Positions 29,176-42,159 of a stretch of 64,000 nucleotides of DNA are shown here, piece by piece. The DNA comes from Modicisalibacter muralis (lineage in GTDB: Bacteria > Pseudomonadota > Gammaproteobacteria > Pseudomonadales > Halomonadaceae), in NCBI RefSeq assembly GCF_900102945.1, contig NZ_FNGI01000003.1, forward strand, positions 124,001-188,000. Direction: 5' to 3'. Every line of letters starts with the position of its first letter. Position 1 is the stretch's first letter. The position numbers were made by a program, and so were the translations under genes. The notes under the pieces are model-generated. The model ran no database searches and was not told the DNA's origin. It saw nothing but the letters and a program-made list of their open reading frames with translations.

Positions 29176-30426
29176 TCACTCACTTTCCACGCTGTCCTTG
29201 TCGAGCCCGAATGCCTTGTGCAACGCGCGCACGGCGAGCTCCATCTGCTTCTCGTCGATCACTACCGATATCTTGATCTCCGAGGTCGAAACCATACGGA
29301 TATTGATGTTCTCTTCGGCCAGGGTACGAAACATCTTCGATGCCACGCCGGCGTGCGAACGCATGCCCACGCCCACCAACGAAACCTTGGCAATATTGTC
29401 GTCACCGCGCAAATCACCGCCACCGAGATCAGGGATCACCAACTCCTGGAGGATCTTCATGGTCTGCTTGTAATCGCCCTTGGCGACGGTGAAGGTAAAG
29501 TCGGTGTAATCGCCGGCCGGCGCCACGTTCTGCACGATCATGTCGACTTCGATGTTGGCATCGGCGATCGGGCCCAAAATGCGTGAGGCCACGCCCGGCA
29601 CATCGGGGGTATTGAGCAAGGTGAATTTGGCTTCGTTGGCGGTAAAGGCGATACCGGAAATCAGCGGCTCTTCCATGGAATCCTCTTCTTCATCTGAGTC
29701 AGCGACGATCAGGGTGCCCGGGCCGTCCTCGAAACTGGACAGCACGCGCAGCGGAACATTGTACTTGCCGGCAAACTCCACGGCGCGAATCTGCAGGACC
29801 TTGGAGCCCAGGCTGGCCAGCTCGAGCATCTCCTCGACGGTAATGCTCTCCAGCCGCCTTGCCTTGGTGCATACGCGTGGGTCGGTGGTGTAGACGCCGT
29901 CGACATCGGTATAGATCTGGCATTCGTCGGCGTTGAGCGCCGCGGCCAGCGCCACGCCGGTGGTATCCGAGCCACCACGGCCCAGCGTGGTGATGTTGCC
30001 TTCTTCGTCGACGCCCTGGAAACCGGCGACCACGACGACTTGACCATCGCCGAGATCCTCGCGGATATCGTCGGTCTCGATGCGCTGGATACGCGCCTTG
30101 GTATGCGCGCTGTCGGTCTGAATGCCGACCTGCGCGCCGGTATAGGACGTCGCCGCCACACCCAGCTTGTGCAGGGCCATGGCCAGCAGCGAGCAGGTCA
30201 CCTGCTCGCCGGTGGAAACCAGCATGTCCATCTCGCGCGGGGTGGGTTCTTCATTGATCAGTCCGGCCATCTCGATCAGCCGATTGGTTTCGCCGCTCAT
30301 CGCCGAGACCACTACCACGACCTGATGGCCGTCGTCGCGGAACCGCTTGACCTTATCGGCCACGGCTTTGATGCGCTCCACCGAGCCCACCGAGGTCCCG
30401 CCAAACTTCTGTACGTATAGCGCCAT
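29176..30426 (-). CDS. lysC: Aspartate kinase
   Basis: Phosphorylates aspartate at the head of the lysine, threonine, methionine and (in halophiles) ectoine routes. It has 416 residues. The N-terminal kinase domain has K-F-G-G-T-S at residues 7-12 and G-R-G-G-S-D-T-T-G-V-A. Two C-terminal ACT domains follow. An acidic insertion (D-S-D-E-E-E-D-S-M-E-E) precedes the first ACT domain. The ATG at 30426 (MALYVQKFGG) is chosen over an upstream in-frame start. It is separated from alaS by a terminator. Confidence 0.95.
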   Translation of the reverse strand: MALYVQKFGGTSVGSVERIKAVADKVKRFRDDGHQVVVVVSAMSGETNRLIEMAGLINEEPTPREMDMLVSTGEQVTCSLLAMALHKLGVAATSYTGAQVGIQTDSAHTKARIQRIETDDIREDLGDGQVVVVAGFQGVDEEGNITTLGRGGSDTTGVALAAALNADECQIYTDVDGVYTTDPRVCTKARRLESITVEEMLELASLGSKVLQIRAVEFAGKYNVPLRVLSSFEDGPGTLIVADSDEEEDSMEEPLISGIAFTANEAKFTLLNTPDVPGVASRILGPIADANIEVDMIVQNVAPAGDYTDFTFTVAKGDYKQTMKILQELVIPDLGGGDLRGDDNIAKVSLVGVGMRSHAGVASKMFRTLAEENINIRMVSTSEIKISVVIDEKQMELAVRALHKAFGLDKDSVESE

Positions 30427-30475
30427 GAGTTTTGCGTATCCGTGTTGAGTTGGTGAGTTGAAGGATGTGTCCATG

Positions 30476-30507
30476 AAAAAGGCCGGGCGAGTGCAGCCCG
30501 GCCTTTT
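30476..30507 (-). terminator. Rho-independent terminator after alaS
   Basis: AAAAGGCCGGGC and GCCCGGCCTTTT form 12-bp arms with a 7-base loop, ending in a T-run (CTTTTTC) on the minus strand. It begins six bases after the alaS stop, so lysC probably has its own promoter. Confidence 0.88.
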
Positions 30508-30512
30508 GCTGT

Positions 30513-33116
<2,604 letters not shown>

Positions 33117-33284
33117 GAAAATACCCGTGATGATGAGCGTTTTGGCGCTACGGGCAGGCGGTCGTCGTCCCTCGTCAATAAATACACGAAGACGTGTTGA
33201 ATCACGAAAAAGCGCCACCCGGGGCCGTCGCAAGGCGCACTAGTATAACGCAGTTGTCAAGAAATTAACGAGGGAGGGTCGAGC

Positions 33285-33761
33285 TTAGTGATCGTCCCAG
33301 GCGTGGGAGAGGGCGTGACGGACCTGATCGAAGTCGAATCCGCGCCCGGCCAGGAAGCGCTCGCGTCGGGCACGTTCGCGGGGCTCGCTGCCCGGGTCGT
33401 CGAAGCGTTTGGCGAGGGTATCGCAAGCGAGAGCGAACCAGTCGACCCCATCCGTGTGCTGGGCATCGTCAAGCGCCGCGCGGATCATCTCGCGGTCGAT
33501 GCCGCGATTGCCCAGCTCGGCGCGAATCTTGATCGGCCCTTGACCGCGCGCGATGCGCGAGCGCACGAAGGTTTCGGCGAAACGCGTATCGGATTGCAGG
33601 CCATCCCTGGCCAGGGTATCCAGCGTCTCGCTGATGGTGGCGTCGGCATGCCCCTTGGTAGCCAGTCGCGCTTGCAGCTCGGCGCGCGAATACTCGCGCC
33701 GGGCCAGTAAGCTAATGGCATCGTCACGTGGCGTGCTGTCATTCGTGGCAAGACCGGTCAT
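33285..33761 (-). CDS. recX: Regulatory protein RecX
   Basis: Modulator of RecA filaments. It has 158 residues made of three-helix repeats, with family motifs A-I-S-L-L-A-R-R-E-Y-S-R-A-E-L and R-G-Q-G-P-I-K-I-R-A-E-L. It starts four bases after recA and is probably co-transcribed with it. Confidence 0.93.
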   Translation of the reverse strand: MTGLATNDSTPRDDAISLLARREYSRAELQARLATKGHADATISETLDTLARDGLQSDTRFAETFVRSRIARGQGPIKIRAELGNRGIDREMIRAALDDAQHTDGVDWFALACDTLAKRFDDPGSEPRERARRERFLAGRGFDFDQVRHALSHAWDDH

Positions 33762-33764
33762 GGC

Positions 33765-34826
33765 TTACAGCAGGCCATCCTCGCTGTCTTGCGTCGCCGC
33801 TTCTGGTTCGGCTTCCTGCTCCTTGGGCTCCGGTGGGCTCAGTAGCTGGGCACGGATATTGGTCTCGATCTCGTCCATGACCGCCGGGTTGTCCTCGAGG
33901 AACTGGGCGGCGTTGGCCTTGCCCTGGCCGATCTTGTTGCCCTGGTAGCTGTACCAGGCGCCGGCCTTGTCGACCAGCTTGCACTGCACGCCCAGGTCGA
34001 TGACCTCGCCGGCATGGTAGATGCCCTTGCCGTAGAGAATCTGGAACTCGGCCTGGCGGAACGGTGGCGCGACCTTGTTCTTGACCACCTTGACACGAGT
34101 CTCGTTGCCGGTGACCTCGTCGCCCTGCTTGACCGAGCCGGTGCGGCGAATGTCCAGACGCACGCTGGAATAGAACTTGAGCGCGTTACCGCCGGTGGTG
34201 GTCTCGGGGCTACCGAACATCACGCCGATCTTCATGCGGATCTGGTTGATGAACACCACCATGCAATTGGCGTTCTTGATGTTACCGGTGATCTTGCGCA
34301 GCGCCTGGGACATCAGGCGTGCCTGCAGGCCGACGTGGGAGTCGCCCATTTCGCCTTCGATCTCGGCGCGCGGAGTCAGTGCCGCCACCGAGTCGATGAC
34401 GATCACGTCGACACCGCCGGAACGCACCAGCATGTCGCAGATCTCCAGCGCCTGCTCGCCGGTATCCGGCTGCGAGACCAGCAGGTCGTCGAGATTGACG
34501 CCGAGTTTCTCGGCGTAGCTGGGGTCCAGCGCGTGTTCGGCGTCGATGAACGCACAGGTCTTGCCCTGCTTCTGCGCCTGGGCAATGACCGACAGCGTCA
34601 GCGTGGTCTTGCCCGAGGATTCCGGGCCGAATATCTCGGTCACCCGGCCCAGCGGCAGACCACCGATACCCAAGGCGATATCCAACCCCAGCGAGCCGGT
34701 CGATACCGACGGCATGGTGACGCGTGGTGTATCGCCCAGACGCATCACGGTGCCCTTGCCGAACTGGCGCTCGATCTGCGAGAGCGCCGCACTGAGCGCT
34801 TTGGAACGGTTATCGTCCTGTGCCAT
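33765..34826 (-). CDS. recA: Recombinase RecA
   Basis: DNA strand-exchange ATPase and LexA co-protease. The 353 residues carry Walker [10 protein letters not shown] at 67-75 and the L1/L2 loop regions ([35 protein letters not shown]). The C-terminal tail is acidic. An SOS box lies about 103 bases upstream. Confidence 0.99.
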   Translation of the reverse strand: MAQDDNRSKALSAALSQIERQFGKGTVMRLGDTPRVTMPSVSTGSLGLDIALGIGGLPLGRVTEIFGPESSGKTTLTLSVIAQAQKQGKTCAFIDAEHALDPSYAEKLGVNLDDLLVSQPDTGEQALEICDMLVRSGGVDVIVIDSVAALTPRAEIEGEMGDSHVGLQARLMSQALRKITGNIKNANCMVVFINQIRMKIGVMFGSPETTTGGNALKFYSSVRLDIRRTGSVKQGDEVTGNETRVKVVKNKVAPPFRQAEFQILYGKGIYHAGEVIDLGVQCKLVDKAGAWYSYQGNKIGQGKANAAQFLEDNPAVMDEIETNIRAQLLSPPEPKEQEAEPEAATQDSEDGLL

Positions 34827-34928
34827 GAACGTCTCCTGATAAGCACGTGAAAGTTGGCGCGATACCCAGGTGGGCTCGCCTGGCCAGCAGCGGCTGGCGC
34901 TACTCGACTATTACCCGCATGACCCGAT

Positions 34929-34948
34929 TACTGTATGGCTGCACAGTA
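34929..34948 (-). promoter_or_regulatory. LexA (SOS) box upstream of recA
   Basis: TACTGTATGGCTGCACAGTA contains the canonical CTGT-N8-ACAG core with TA flanks on both sides, and is close to the E. coli consensus. Its position, 103 bases before the recA ATG, makes it the operator of recA (and recX by read-through). Confidence 0.92.
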
Positions 34949-35019
34949 TTATGGCGAAAAAATCGCCGCTCGCCTACACCCTCTGGCGTTAAATGATCGC
35001 CACCCGCGCCGAGCCGGCA

Positions 35020-35529
35020 TCAGTCACGATTTTCGAGCCGACGAATCAGCCCTTCAAGCGCCATGCGCACCGCCTGGTCGCGTATCGCCTGGCGGTCGCC
35101 ATCGAAGTGATAGCGTTCGGCCCGCTGCTGCGTCGCATCGCCCCAGGCCAACCACACGGTGCCCACCGGCTTGTCGGCGCTGCCGCCACCGGGGCCCGCC
35201 ACGCCACTGATCGCCACGCCCAGATCGGCGCCGCTGTCAGCGCAGGCACCCGCCACCATCGCTTCGACCGTCTCGCGACTGACCGCGCCCTGGGTTTCCA
35301 GGACTGCCTCGGGCACGCCCAACAGCCGCGTCTTGGCGGCGTTGGCGTAGGTCACATAGCCGGTTTCGAAATAGGCCGAACTACCGGCGACGGCGGTGAT
35401 CGCGCTGGCCACGCCACCACCGGTACAGGACTCGGCGGCGGTGACGAACACACCCCGCGTCACACAGACCTGCCCGAGACGTCGGCTCAGGGCGAGAGTA
35501 TCGAGAGTTTCCAATCCAGCACTGGCCAA
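35020..35529 (-). CDS. pncC: Nicotinamide-nucleotide amidase PncC (CinA C-terminal domain)
   Basis: Deamidates NMN in NAD recycling. The 169-residue single-domain form has the family motifs T-A-A-E-S-C-T-G-G and G-V-A-G-P-G-G-G-S-A-D-K-P-V-G-T-V. No ATG is in frame near the N terminus; the TTG at 35529 (preceded by GGAG seven bases upstream) gives MASAGLETLD and the expected length. It lies directly upstream of recA, as in many Proteobacteria. Confidence 0.9.
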   Translation of the reverse strand: MASAGLETLDTLALSRRLGQVCVTRGVFVTAAESCTGGGVASAITAVAGSSAYFETGYVTYANAAKTRLLGVPEAVLETQGAVSRETVEAMVAGACADSGADLGVAISGVAGPGGGSADKPVGTVWLAWGDATQQRAERYHFDGDRQAIRDQAVRMALEGLIRRLENRD

Positions 35530-35626
35530 GATGACGCTCCGAGTGGCGCGATGGCAGCGAATGCCATCGCTTGATCGATGAGGCGACAGCTTAGCAGACA
35601 CGACCGACAACGAGTCAGTGCGACAA

Positions 35627-38155
35627 TCACTCCGGGTCGGCTTGCGAATGGAATTTTTCGAGCACTTGCCGGCAGCCCGGCCCGACGTTTTCTCCCGTGC
35701 CCGGCTCGATCCAGGGCAGAATCGCCAATGGTGGCGCCAGCAGTGCGCCGATCGCCGACAGCACACCACGGATCACCAGTTCCGAGGACGTCACGTCGAC
35801 CCGCAGGTCGTCCAGTGGGCCCGTCAAGCTAACCGGAGAGTCCGAGGCCAGGAAACTGAAATCCTTGGGGTGGGCCTCGAAAGCCAGCGTCAGGGTCTCT
35901 TCATCTAGGTCGATGACACCGCCACCGGTGAAGTTGGAATCCTCTGTGCTCATGAAGAACTGCTCGAGCGTCGCCAGGCCGCCGTCGGCCTTGAAATGGC
36001 TATAGGCGCAGGCGATCGGCACCGAATCCGAAGAGTCGACCAAGGCGGCCACCAGCGCCTCGCCGACATCCAAGCCCAAGGCCTCCACGGCAATTACATC
36101 CAACTGCCCGCCGGACATGGCCAGTTCCAGCTCGCCGCCCAGACTCGCCATGGCCTCGTCCAGCGAATCGCCATGAAAACGCATCTGCCCTTGCCCACCG
36201 ATCACCCCAGCCGAATCCGCGGCCACCTCGGACAGCTCGGCGTCGCGCAGCAGCGCCTTGAGATTGACCTGCTTGAGCGATATATCCAGGCTCCCGCGCA
36301 GCGTCGTCCCACTGGCGTCGAGCCTGATTCGCGACTGCGCCACGCCACCACCGATACCCACGCTGAGCGGCTCGAGTGTCAGCACACCGTCATCCATCTC
36401 CAGTTCAAGGCGCACATCGTTGAGCGGTAAGTCGGGAGCGCTGACGCTATCGGCGCGGTAGCGCACGATGGCATCCATCGTGCGCAGCCCCTGCAAATCC
36501 CACGGCTGGTCGGGGAACACGCCAGACTGGCTTGCCTGCTGCCTGGCGCGTTGCTGCTGAGCGGGTGACGCCACGTCCCCGCTTTGCGTATCGGGAGCAG
36601 CGCCCACCAGCGGCAGGAAATCGTCCAGGTCGAGTCGCTCGGAACCTAGCGTCGCCCACAGCATGGGGCGCGCTCCCATATGGATTTGCACATCGCCATT
36701 CACGTCGCTGTTGCCGAAACGCCCGCGCAGGCCAAGCAGACGCACCAGCTCGTCTTCGACGTGTAGCTCGCCCTGGATTCGATAAGGCGGCAATGCCGGC
36801 AGGTTCAGCCCGGTCAGCTCGTTCAGTCGTGCGGGGTTGGGGCCCGACAGCCGGAAATCTCCATCCACCGCTGCTATTTCCAGCGGTTGGCTGATGGTGC
36901 CATTCACATACAGGGCGCTATCCCTCGAGGTGATCTCGCCCCGTACCGGATAAGGTTTTTCGGGGTCATCCAGATCCAGCAAGGGCCCCACGACGAGATC
37001 GAAGGCGAAGGGCTCACCACGATGCGAGCCATTGCCTTGCAGGTGCACGCCGGGAACCGCTGCGCCGGCGATATCCGCCGTTTCGGCACCAACGCTCAAG
37101 GCCAGTTCCTGCGCAGGTGCCCGGTAGTCGAGTTGCGTATCGTCAAGGGCCAGGATGCCTTCGGCGAAGCCAACATGCAGCCGACCGCCCAGCGTACCCA
37201 GTTCCCCATACCCCAGCGGCGCCAGCGCCTCGCCAATATCCACCTGCGTCAATTGCGCATCGATGTCGCCGCGCAGCGTGCTCGGGCGCACTTCCAGCCA
37301 ACCTTCGGCCGTCAGTTCCCCTTCGCCTTGTGCGACATGCAGGCGCTGCAAGTTCAGGCGATTGTCCTGCAACCGCCCAACCAGCGCCACGTCACGCAAC
37401 ACGACGTCAGCATAGCTCAGGCGTCCCACCGACAGATCCAGTTTCGCCTCGTAACGCCGCAGTGGCGCCAGTTGCTCGGCCCAACGCCGATCCCAGGTAA
37501 TTTCCTCGACGGTCTGCTCGACTTCCTGTTCGACCTCCTTGCGCTCGTCCGCCCTGTCGAGATTGATGATGCCCCAGCGGTCGATATCCAAGCGGTCGGC
37601 ACTCAGTTGAGCCTCGATTCGCGGTGTCTCCCCCAGCGCCACGTTCACCGAGCCCGTCAGCCGATTTTCCTTGCCTGTCGGCTCCCAATAGGTGACGACG
37701 GCACTATCCACGCGAACCCGATCGAGATCGATGCCGGTTCCGCCGCCGCCCGTATCCTTGTCACCGCCCATCAGCCCGGCCCAGTTGGCAGCACCGGTCT
37801 CGTTTCGCGCCAGGTGTACGACCGGGTGGCCAAGATACAATCTATCGAGCGCGACCTTGCCCTGCAGCAGCGCGCCGGGCTCGATCGTCAACTCCAGCAG
37901 CGCCAGTTGCAGCATCCGCTCGTGCCGTGCCCAGCCGGGATTGGCGACACCGATGTCTTCCAGGCGAACCGTCAGCGGCCAGCCCCAATCGATATCCAGC
38001 GTCCCGATCTCGACTGCCCGACCGTTCAGGCGTTGACTAGCCTGATTTTCCAGCAGGCTCTTTGCCCATGGTGATTCCAGCAGCAGCGCGATCGCCACCA
38101 GCAGAAACGCCACCCCGCCGAGCGCGAACAACACCAGCCGGAGCGTCTTTGGCAC
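35627..38155 (-). CDS. AsmA family protein
   Basis: A large envelope protein of the AsmA-like group, implicated elsewhere in outer-membrane lipid homeostasis. The 842 residues begin with one membrane segment (L-R-L-V-L-F-A-L-G-G-V-A-F-L-L-V-A-I-A-L) and then A-S-Q-R-L-N-G-R-A-V-E-I-G. A long beta-rich periplasmic body and the C-terminal AsmA domain (about 600-800, L-G-G-E-L-E-L-A-M-S-G-G-Q-L) follow. I chose the GTG at 38155 (GAGGAGACGAT upstream). An ATG further upstream would add residues before the anchor that do not look coding. Confidence 0.85.
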   Translation of the reverse strand: MPKTLRLVLFALGGVAFLLVAIALLLESPWAKSLLENQASQRLNGRAVEIGTLDIDWGWPLTVRLEDIGVANPGWARHERMLQLALLELTIEPGALLQGKVALDRLYLGHPVVHLARNETGAANWAGLMGGDKDTGGGGTGIDLDRVRVDSAVVTYWEPTGKENRLTGSVNVALGETPRIEAQLSADRLDIDRWGIINLDRADERKEVEQEVEQTVEEITWDRRWAEQLAPLRRYEAKLDLSVGRLSYADVVLRDVALVGRLQDNRLNLQRLHVAQGEGELTAEGWLEVRPSTLRGDIDAQLTQVDIGEALAPLGYGELGTLGGRLHVGFAEGILALDDTQLDYRAPAQELALSVGAETADIAGAAVPGVHLQGNGSHRGEPFAFDLVVGPLLDLDDPEKPYPVRGEITSRDSALYVNGTISQPLEIAAVDGDFRLSGPNPARLNELTGLNLPALPPYRIQGELHVEDELVRLLGLRGRFGNSDVNGDVQIHMGARPMLWATLGSERLDLDDFLPLVGAAPDTQSGDVASPAQQQRARQQASQSGVFPDQPWDLQGLRTMDAIVRYRADSVSAPDLPLNDVRLELEMDDGVLTLEPLSVGIGGGVAQSRIRLDASGTTLRGSLDISLKQVNLKALLRDAELSEVAADSAGVIGGQGQMRFHGDSLDEAMASLGGELELAMSGGQLDVIAVEALGLDVGEALVAALVDSSDSVPIACAYSHFKADGGLATLEQFFMSTEDSNFTGGGVIDLDEETLTLAFEAHPKDFSFLASDSPVSLTGPLDDLRVDVTSSELVIRGVLSAIGALLAPPLAILPWIEPGTGENVGPGCRQVLEKFHSQADPE

Positions 38156-38354
38156 ATCGTCTCCTCGATTCCCGAGCCTGCCGCTCGCGTCGAATGTCGT
38201 GACCCTTTCTAGGAGAATAGCCGACCCGCCCGCGAATACCGGCAGGAGACCGAACGCCAAGATCAACGCGTTCTAAACAGCCCGGCCAGAGCGCGACGGG
38301 CCAGGAGGACACTAAGAGACGTTCGATGCGATGCCCTACGCCGCTATCGTCCTA

Positions 38355-39638
<1,284 letters not shown>

Positions 39639-39717
39639 TCACGAAGTCTTGGATATTCGCAAGATACGCCCACGACTTTGGTCGACGATCCTCGTCAGCC
39701 ATTAGGACGACGCCCTC

Positions 39718-40599
39718 ATGAACGACCTGCAACGCGGCTCCGTGCCGGTGTTCAAGCTCTACGGCGAGACACGCCACTGGCCGACACCGGACCTGCTGCA
39801 CTGCGAATCGATCGCCGAGCGCAGCCGCCTGCACGACTGGCACATCAAGGCGCACCGTCATGCCGACCTGGTGCACCTGCTGCACATCCGCGAGGGTCAG
39901 GTGGAACTGCAACTGGAGGGGGCCGAGCGCCGGCTCGAGGGACCGCTGCTGATCGTGGTGCCGGCCATGGCGATTCACGGCTTTCGCTTCTCGCGCGACA
40001 TCGACGGTCACATCATCAGCCTGGCCCAGCCGCTGGCCACGCAGTTGATCGAGCAGTTGGAGCGCCAGGGCGAGGTCCTCGACCGGGCCGCCCACTACCC
40101 GCTGGCAGGGCAGGACGAGGCGGCGACCATCGCCTCGCTGGTCGTGCAGATCGACAAGGAGTACCGCCAACCGGCCGAGGGCCGCGATCCGCTGCTGCAC
40201 GCCCTGATCCAGGCGCTGAGTGTGCAGGTCGCGCGCCGCGCCGAGCGACGCCGGCCGATCCTCGCCCGGCGCCACGACAAGGGTCAGGCGCACCTGCAGC
40301 GCTTCCAGGCGCTGATCGACGCCCACTACGCCGAGCAGCCGACCATCGAAACGCTGGCCGCGCAGCTCGGCATGACCAGCGCGCACCTCAACACCCTGTG
40401 CCGGCGCCTGGCCGGGCGCAGCGCCCTACAGCTACTCCACGAGCGGCTGCTGCTCGAGGCCAAGCGCCAGCTGACCTACACCAACATGACCATCAGCCAG
40501 GTCGCCGATACCCTAGGCTTCTCCGAACCTGCCTACTTCACGCGCTTCTTCAAGCGTCACACGGGGTTCTCACCCAAGGCATTTCGGCTACGGCAGTGA
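39718..40599 (+). CDS. AraC-family regulator of pobA (PobR/PobC-like)
   Basis: A 293-residue regulator. The N-terminal cupin-like sensing domain includes H-R-H-A-D-L-V-H-L-L-H-I-R-E-G. The C-terminal double HTH (about 190-290) has L-A-A-Q-L-G-M-T-S-A-H-L-N-T-L-C and I-S-Q-V-A-D-T-L-G-F-S-E-P-A-Y-F-T-R-F-F-K-R-H-T-G. It is divergent from pobA, so it probably activates pobA in response to 4-hydroxybenzoate, as the AraC-type PobC/PobR does in pseudomonads. Confidence 0.9.
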   Translation: MNDLQRGSVPVFKLYGETRHWPTPDLLHCESIAERSRLHDWHIKAHRHADLVHLLHIREGQVELQLEGAERRLEGPLLIVVPAMAIHGFRFSRDIDGHIISLAQPLATQLIEQLERQGEVLDRAAHYPLAGQDEAATIASLVVQIDKEYRQPAEGRDPLLHALIQALSVQVARRAERRRPILARRHDKGQAHLQRFQALIDAHYAEQPTIETLAAQLGMTSAHLNTLCRRLAGRSALQLLHERLLLEAKRQLTYTNMTISQVADTLGFSEPAYFTRFFKRHTGFSPKAFRLRQ

Positions 40600-40612
40600 C
40601 GTCTCCACAAAA

Positions 40613-40637
40613 AACCGCTGCCATTCGGGCAGCGGTT
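40613..40637 (-). terminator. Terminator between pcaG and the araC-type gene
   Basis: AACCGCTGCC and GGCAGCGGTT form 10-bp arms. On the minus strand the stem runs into TTTTTTG, so it ends pcaHG. It also lies after the convergent araC-type gene and may serve both. Confidence 0.85.
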
Positions 40638-40657
40638 CTCCGTGCTCGGCGCAATGC

Positions 40658-41293
40658 TCAAAAATCGAAGAACACCGTCTCGCCCTCGCCCTGCAGGCGG
40701 ATATCCAGGCGATAACGTACCCGACCGCCCTCGCCCTCTTCGCGCCGGGCGATCAGCGTCTGGCGCCGCGCCGGCGATTCCACCGCGTTGAGGATCGGGC
40801 AAGCGGCGTTGGCATCATGCTCGTCGTCGAAATAGAGCCGCGTGTTGAGCTGAATGTTGATGCCGCGGGCGAACACCGCCAGGTTGATGTGCGGTGCCAT
40901 GGGCTTGCCGTTGGGCGCCTCGACCCGGCCCGGCTTGACGGTGATCAGCGACCACTCTCCGCCGGTCTCGACGGTGGTGGCGGTGCGCCCGAAGCTGTTG
41001 AACAGCTTCTCGAGGTCGAAATCGCACTGATACTCGCCGTGGGCGTCGGCCTGCCAGGCCTCGATGAAGGCGTCGCGCACCAGGTCGCCGTTGCCGTCGA
41101 TCACGCTGCCGACCACCTCGATGAGCTCGCCGTCGGCCTCCGTCGTGGCCATGCGGTTCCAGATCTCTTCCTGGCGCGGCGGCAGCCCGGCGACGTCCAG
41201 CGCCAGGCCGATGTGCACGTAGGGGCCGGCGGTCTGCGAGGCGGTCTCGCGCAGCGGCAGCTCGCTGGTCGGTGTTGAATTCGGCTGTTTCAT
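40658..41293 (-). CDS. pcaG: Protocatechuate 3,4-dioxygenase alpha subunit
   Basis: Non-iron-binding partner of PcaH in the intradiol ring cleavage of protocatechuate to 3-carboxy-cis,cis-muconate. The 211 residues include T-A-G-P-Y-V-H-I-G-L and the intradiol-fold block D-A-F-I-E-A-W-Q-A-D-A-H-G-E-Y. The I-N-L-A-V-F-A-R-G-I-N segment lacks the HIH iron ligands, as expected for alpha. It starts 15 bases after pcaH. Confidence 0.95.
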   Translation of the reverse strand: MKQPNSTPTSELPLRETASQTAGPYVHIGLALDVAGLPPRQEEIWNRMATTEADGELIEVVGSVIDGNGDLVRDAFIEAWQADAHGEYQCDFDLEKLFNSFGRTATTVETGGEWSLITVKPGRVEAPNGKPMAPHINLAVFARGINIQLNTRLYFDDEHDANAACPILNAVESPARRQTLIARREEGEGGRVRYRLDIRLQGEGETVFFDF

Positions 41294-41308
41294 GGGCGTT
41301 CCCCGGTC

Positions 41309-42058
41309 TCAAACGTTCTCGAAGTAGGTCTGCAGTTCGCCGCGCACCACCAGGTCGAAGCGGTAGGCCAGGCAATCCATGGGGCGGCTGTGGCCCATGT
41401 CGAGGCGGCCGATCATGGTCTCGACGGCTTCCTGGCTGTTGAGGGTCTGCACGATCGGGCAGATCGGGATCAGTGGATCGCCCTCGAAGTACATCTGGGT
41501 GATCAGGCGCGTGGAGATCGACGGCCCCATCACCGAGACATGGATGTGCGCCGGGCGCCAGGTGTTGATACCGTTGGGCCAGGGATAGGGGCCGGGCCTG
41601 ACGGTGCGGAAGCGATACCAGCCCTCGTTGTCGGTCAGGCAGCGCCCCACGCCGCCGAAGTTGGGATCGAGCGGGGCCAGGTAGCTGTCCTTATTGTGGC
41701 GATAGCGACCGCCGGCGTTGGCCTGCCACATCTCGACCAGCGTCTGCGGCACCGGCTTGCCGAACTGATCGACCACGCGGCCGAACATGATGATGCGCTC
41801 GCCGATCGGCAGGCCGTTCTGGCCTTGGTTTTCGCGCCCAGGATTCTCGCGATAATTGAGCAGCAGGTCATTGTCGTGGGGTCCCATACGCAGGTTCGTG
41901 AACTCGGGGCCGCTGAGCTCGGAGACACTCGGCGCCTGCAGGCTGACCAATGCCTGGCTCGGCGAGCGCGCCACCGCGGTCTTGTAGCCAGGGGTATAGG
42001 CGGCGGGGTGCCAGGTACGGTCGCGCTCGACGAAGCGCTTGTTGTGGTTCAGGGGCAT
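41309..42058 (-). CDS. pcaH: Protocatechuate 3,4-dioxygenase beta subunit
   Basis: Iron(III)-bearing catalytic subunit. The 249 residues carry all four ligand motifs: the tyrosine in G-R-Y-R-H-N, the tyrosine in G-P-Y-P-W-P-N, and both histidines in P-A-H-I-H-V-S. The ATG at 42058 gives MPLNHNKRF; an in-frame ATG four codons upstream is less likely. A PcaQ-type operator lies 84 bases upstream. Confidence 0.97.
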   Translation of the reverse strand: MPLNHNKRFVERDRTWHPAAYTPGYKTAVARSPSQALVSLQAPSVSELSGPEFTNLRMGPHDNDLLLNYRENPGRENQGQNGLPIGERIIMFGRVVDQFGKPVPQTLVEMWQANAGGRYRHNKDSYLAPLDPNFGGVGRCLTDNEGWYRFRTVRPGPYPWPNGINTWRPAHIHVSVMGPSISTRLITQMYFEGDPLIPICPIVQTLNSQEAVETMIGRLDMGHSRPMDCLAYRFDLVVRGELQTYFENV

Positions 42059-42141
42059 GGCGGGCTCCATCCGTTAGACGGTGTGTTCGGGCCATTGTCG
42101 CCGACGCGGCGCGCCTGCCAAGTGAAAAGTCGCCACCCAGG

Positions 42142-42159
42142 CATAACCGCTGGGTTATG
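42142..42159 (-). promoter_or_regulatory. PcaQ-type operator upstream of pcaH
   Basis: CATAACC-N4-GGTTATG is an 18-bp perfect dyad. It agrees with the ATAACC-N4-GGTT motif described for PcaQ in rhizobia and contains a LysR T-N11-A spacing. It overlaps the stop codon of pcaQ itself (42155-42157), so the operator is embedded in the end of the regulator gene. Confidence 0.8.
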
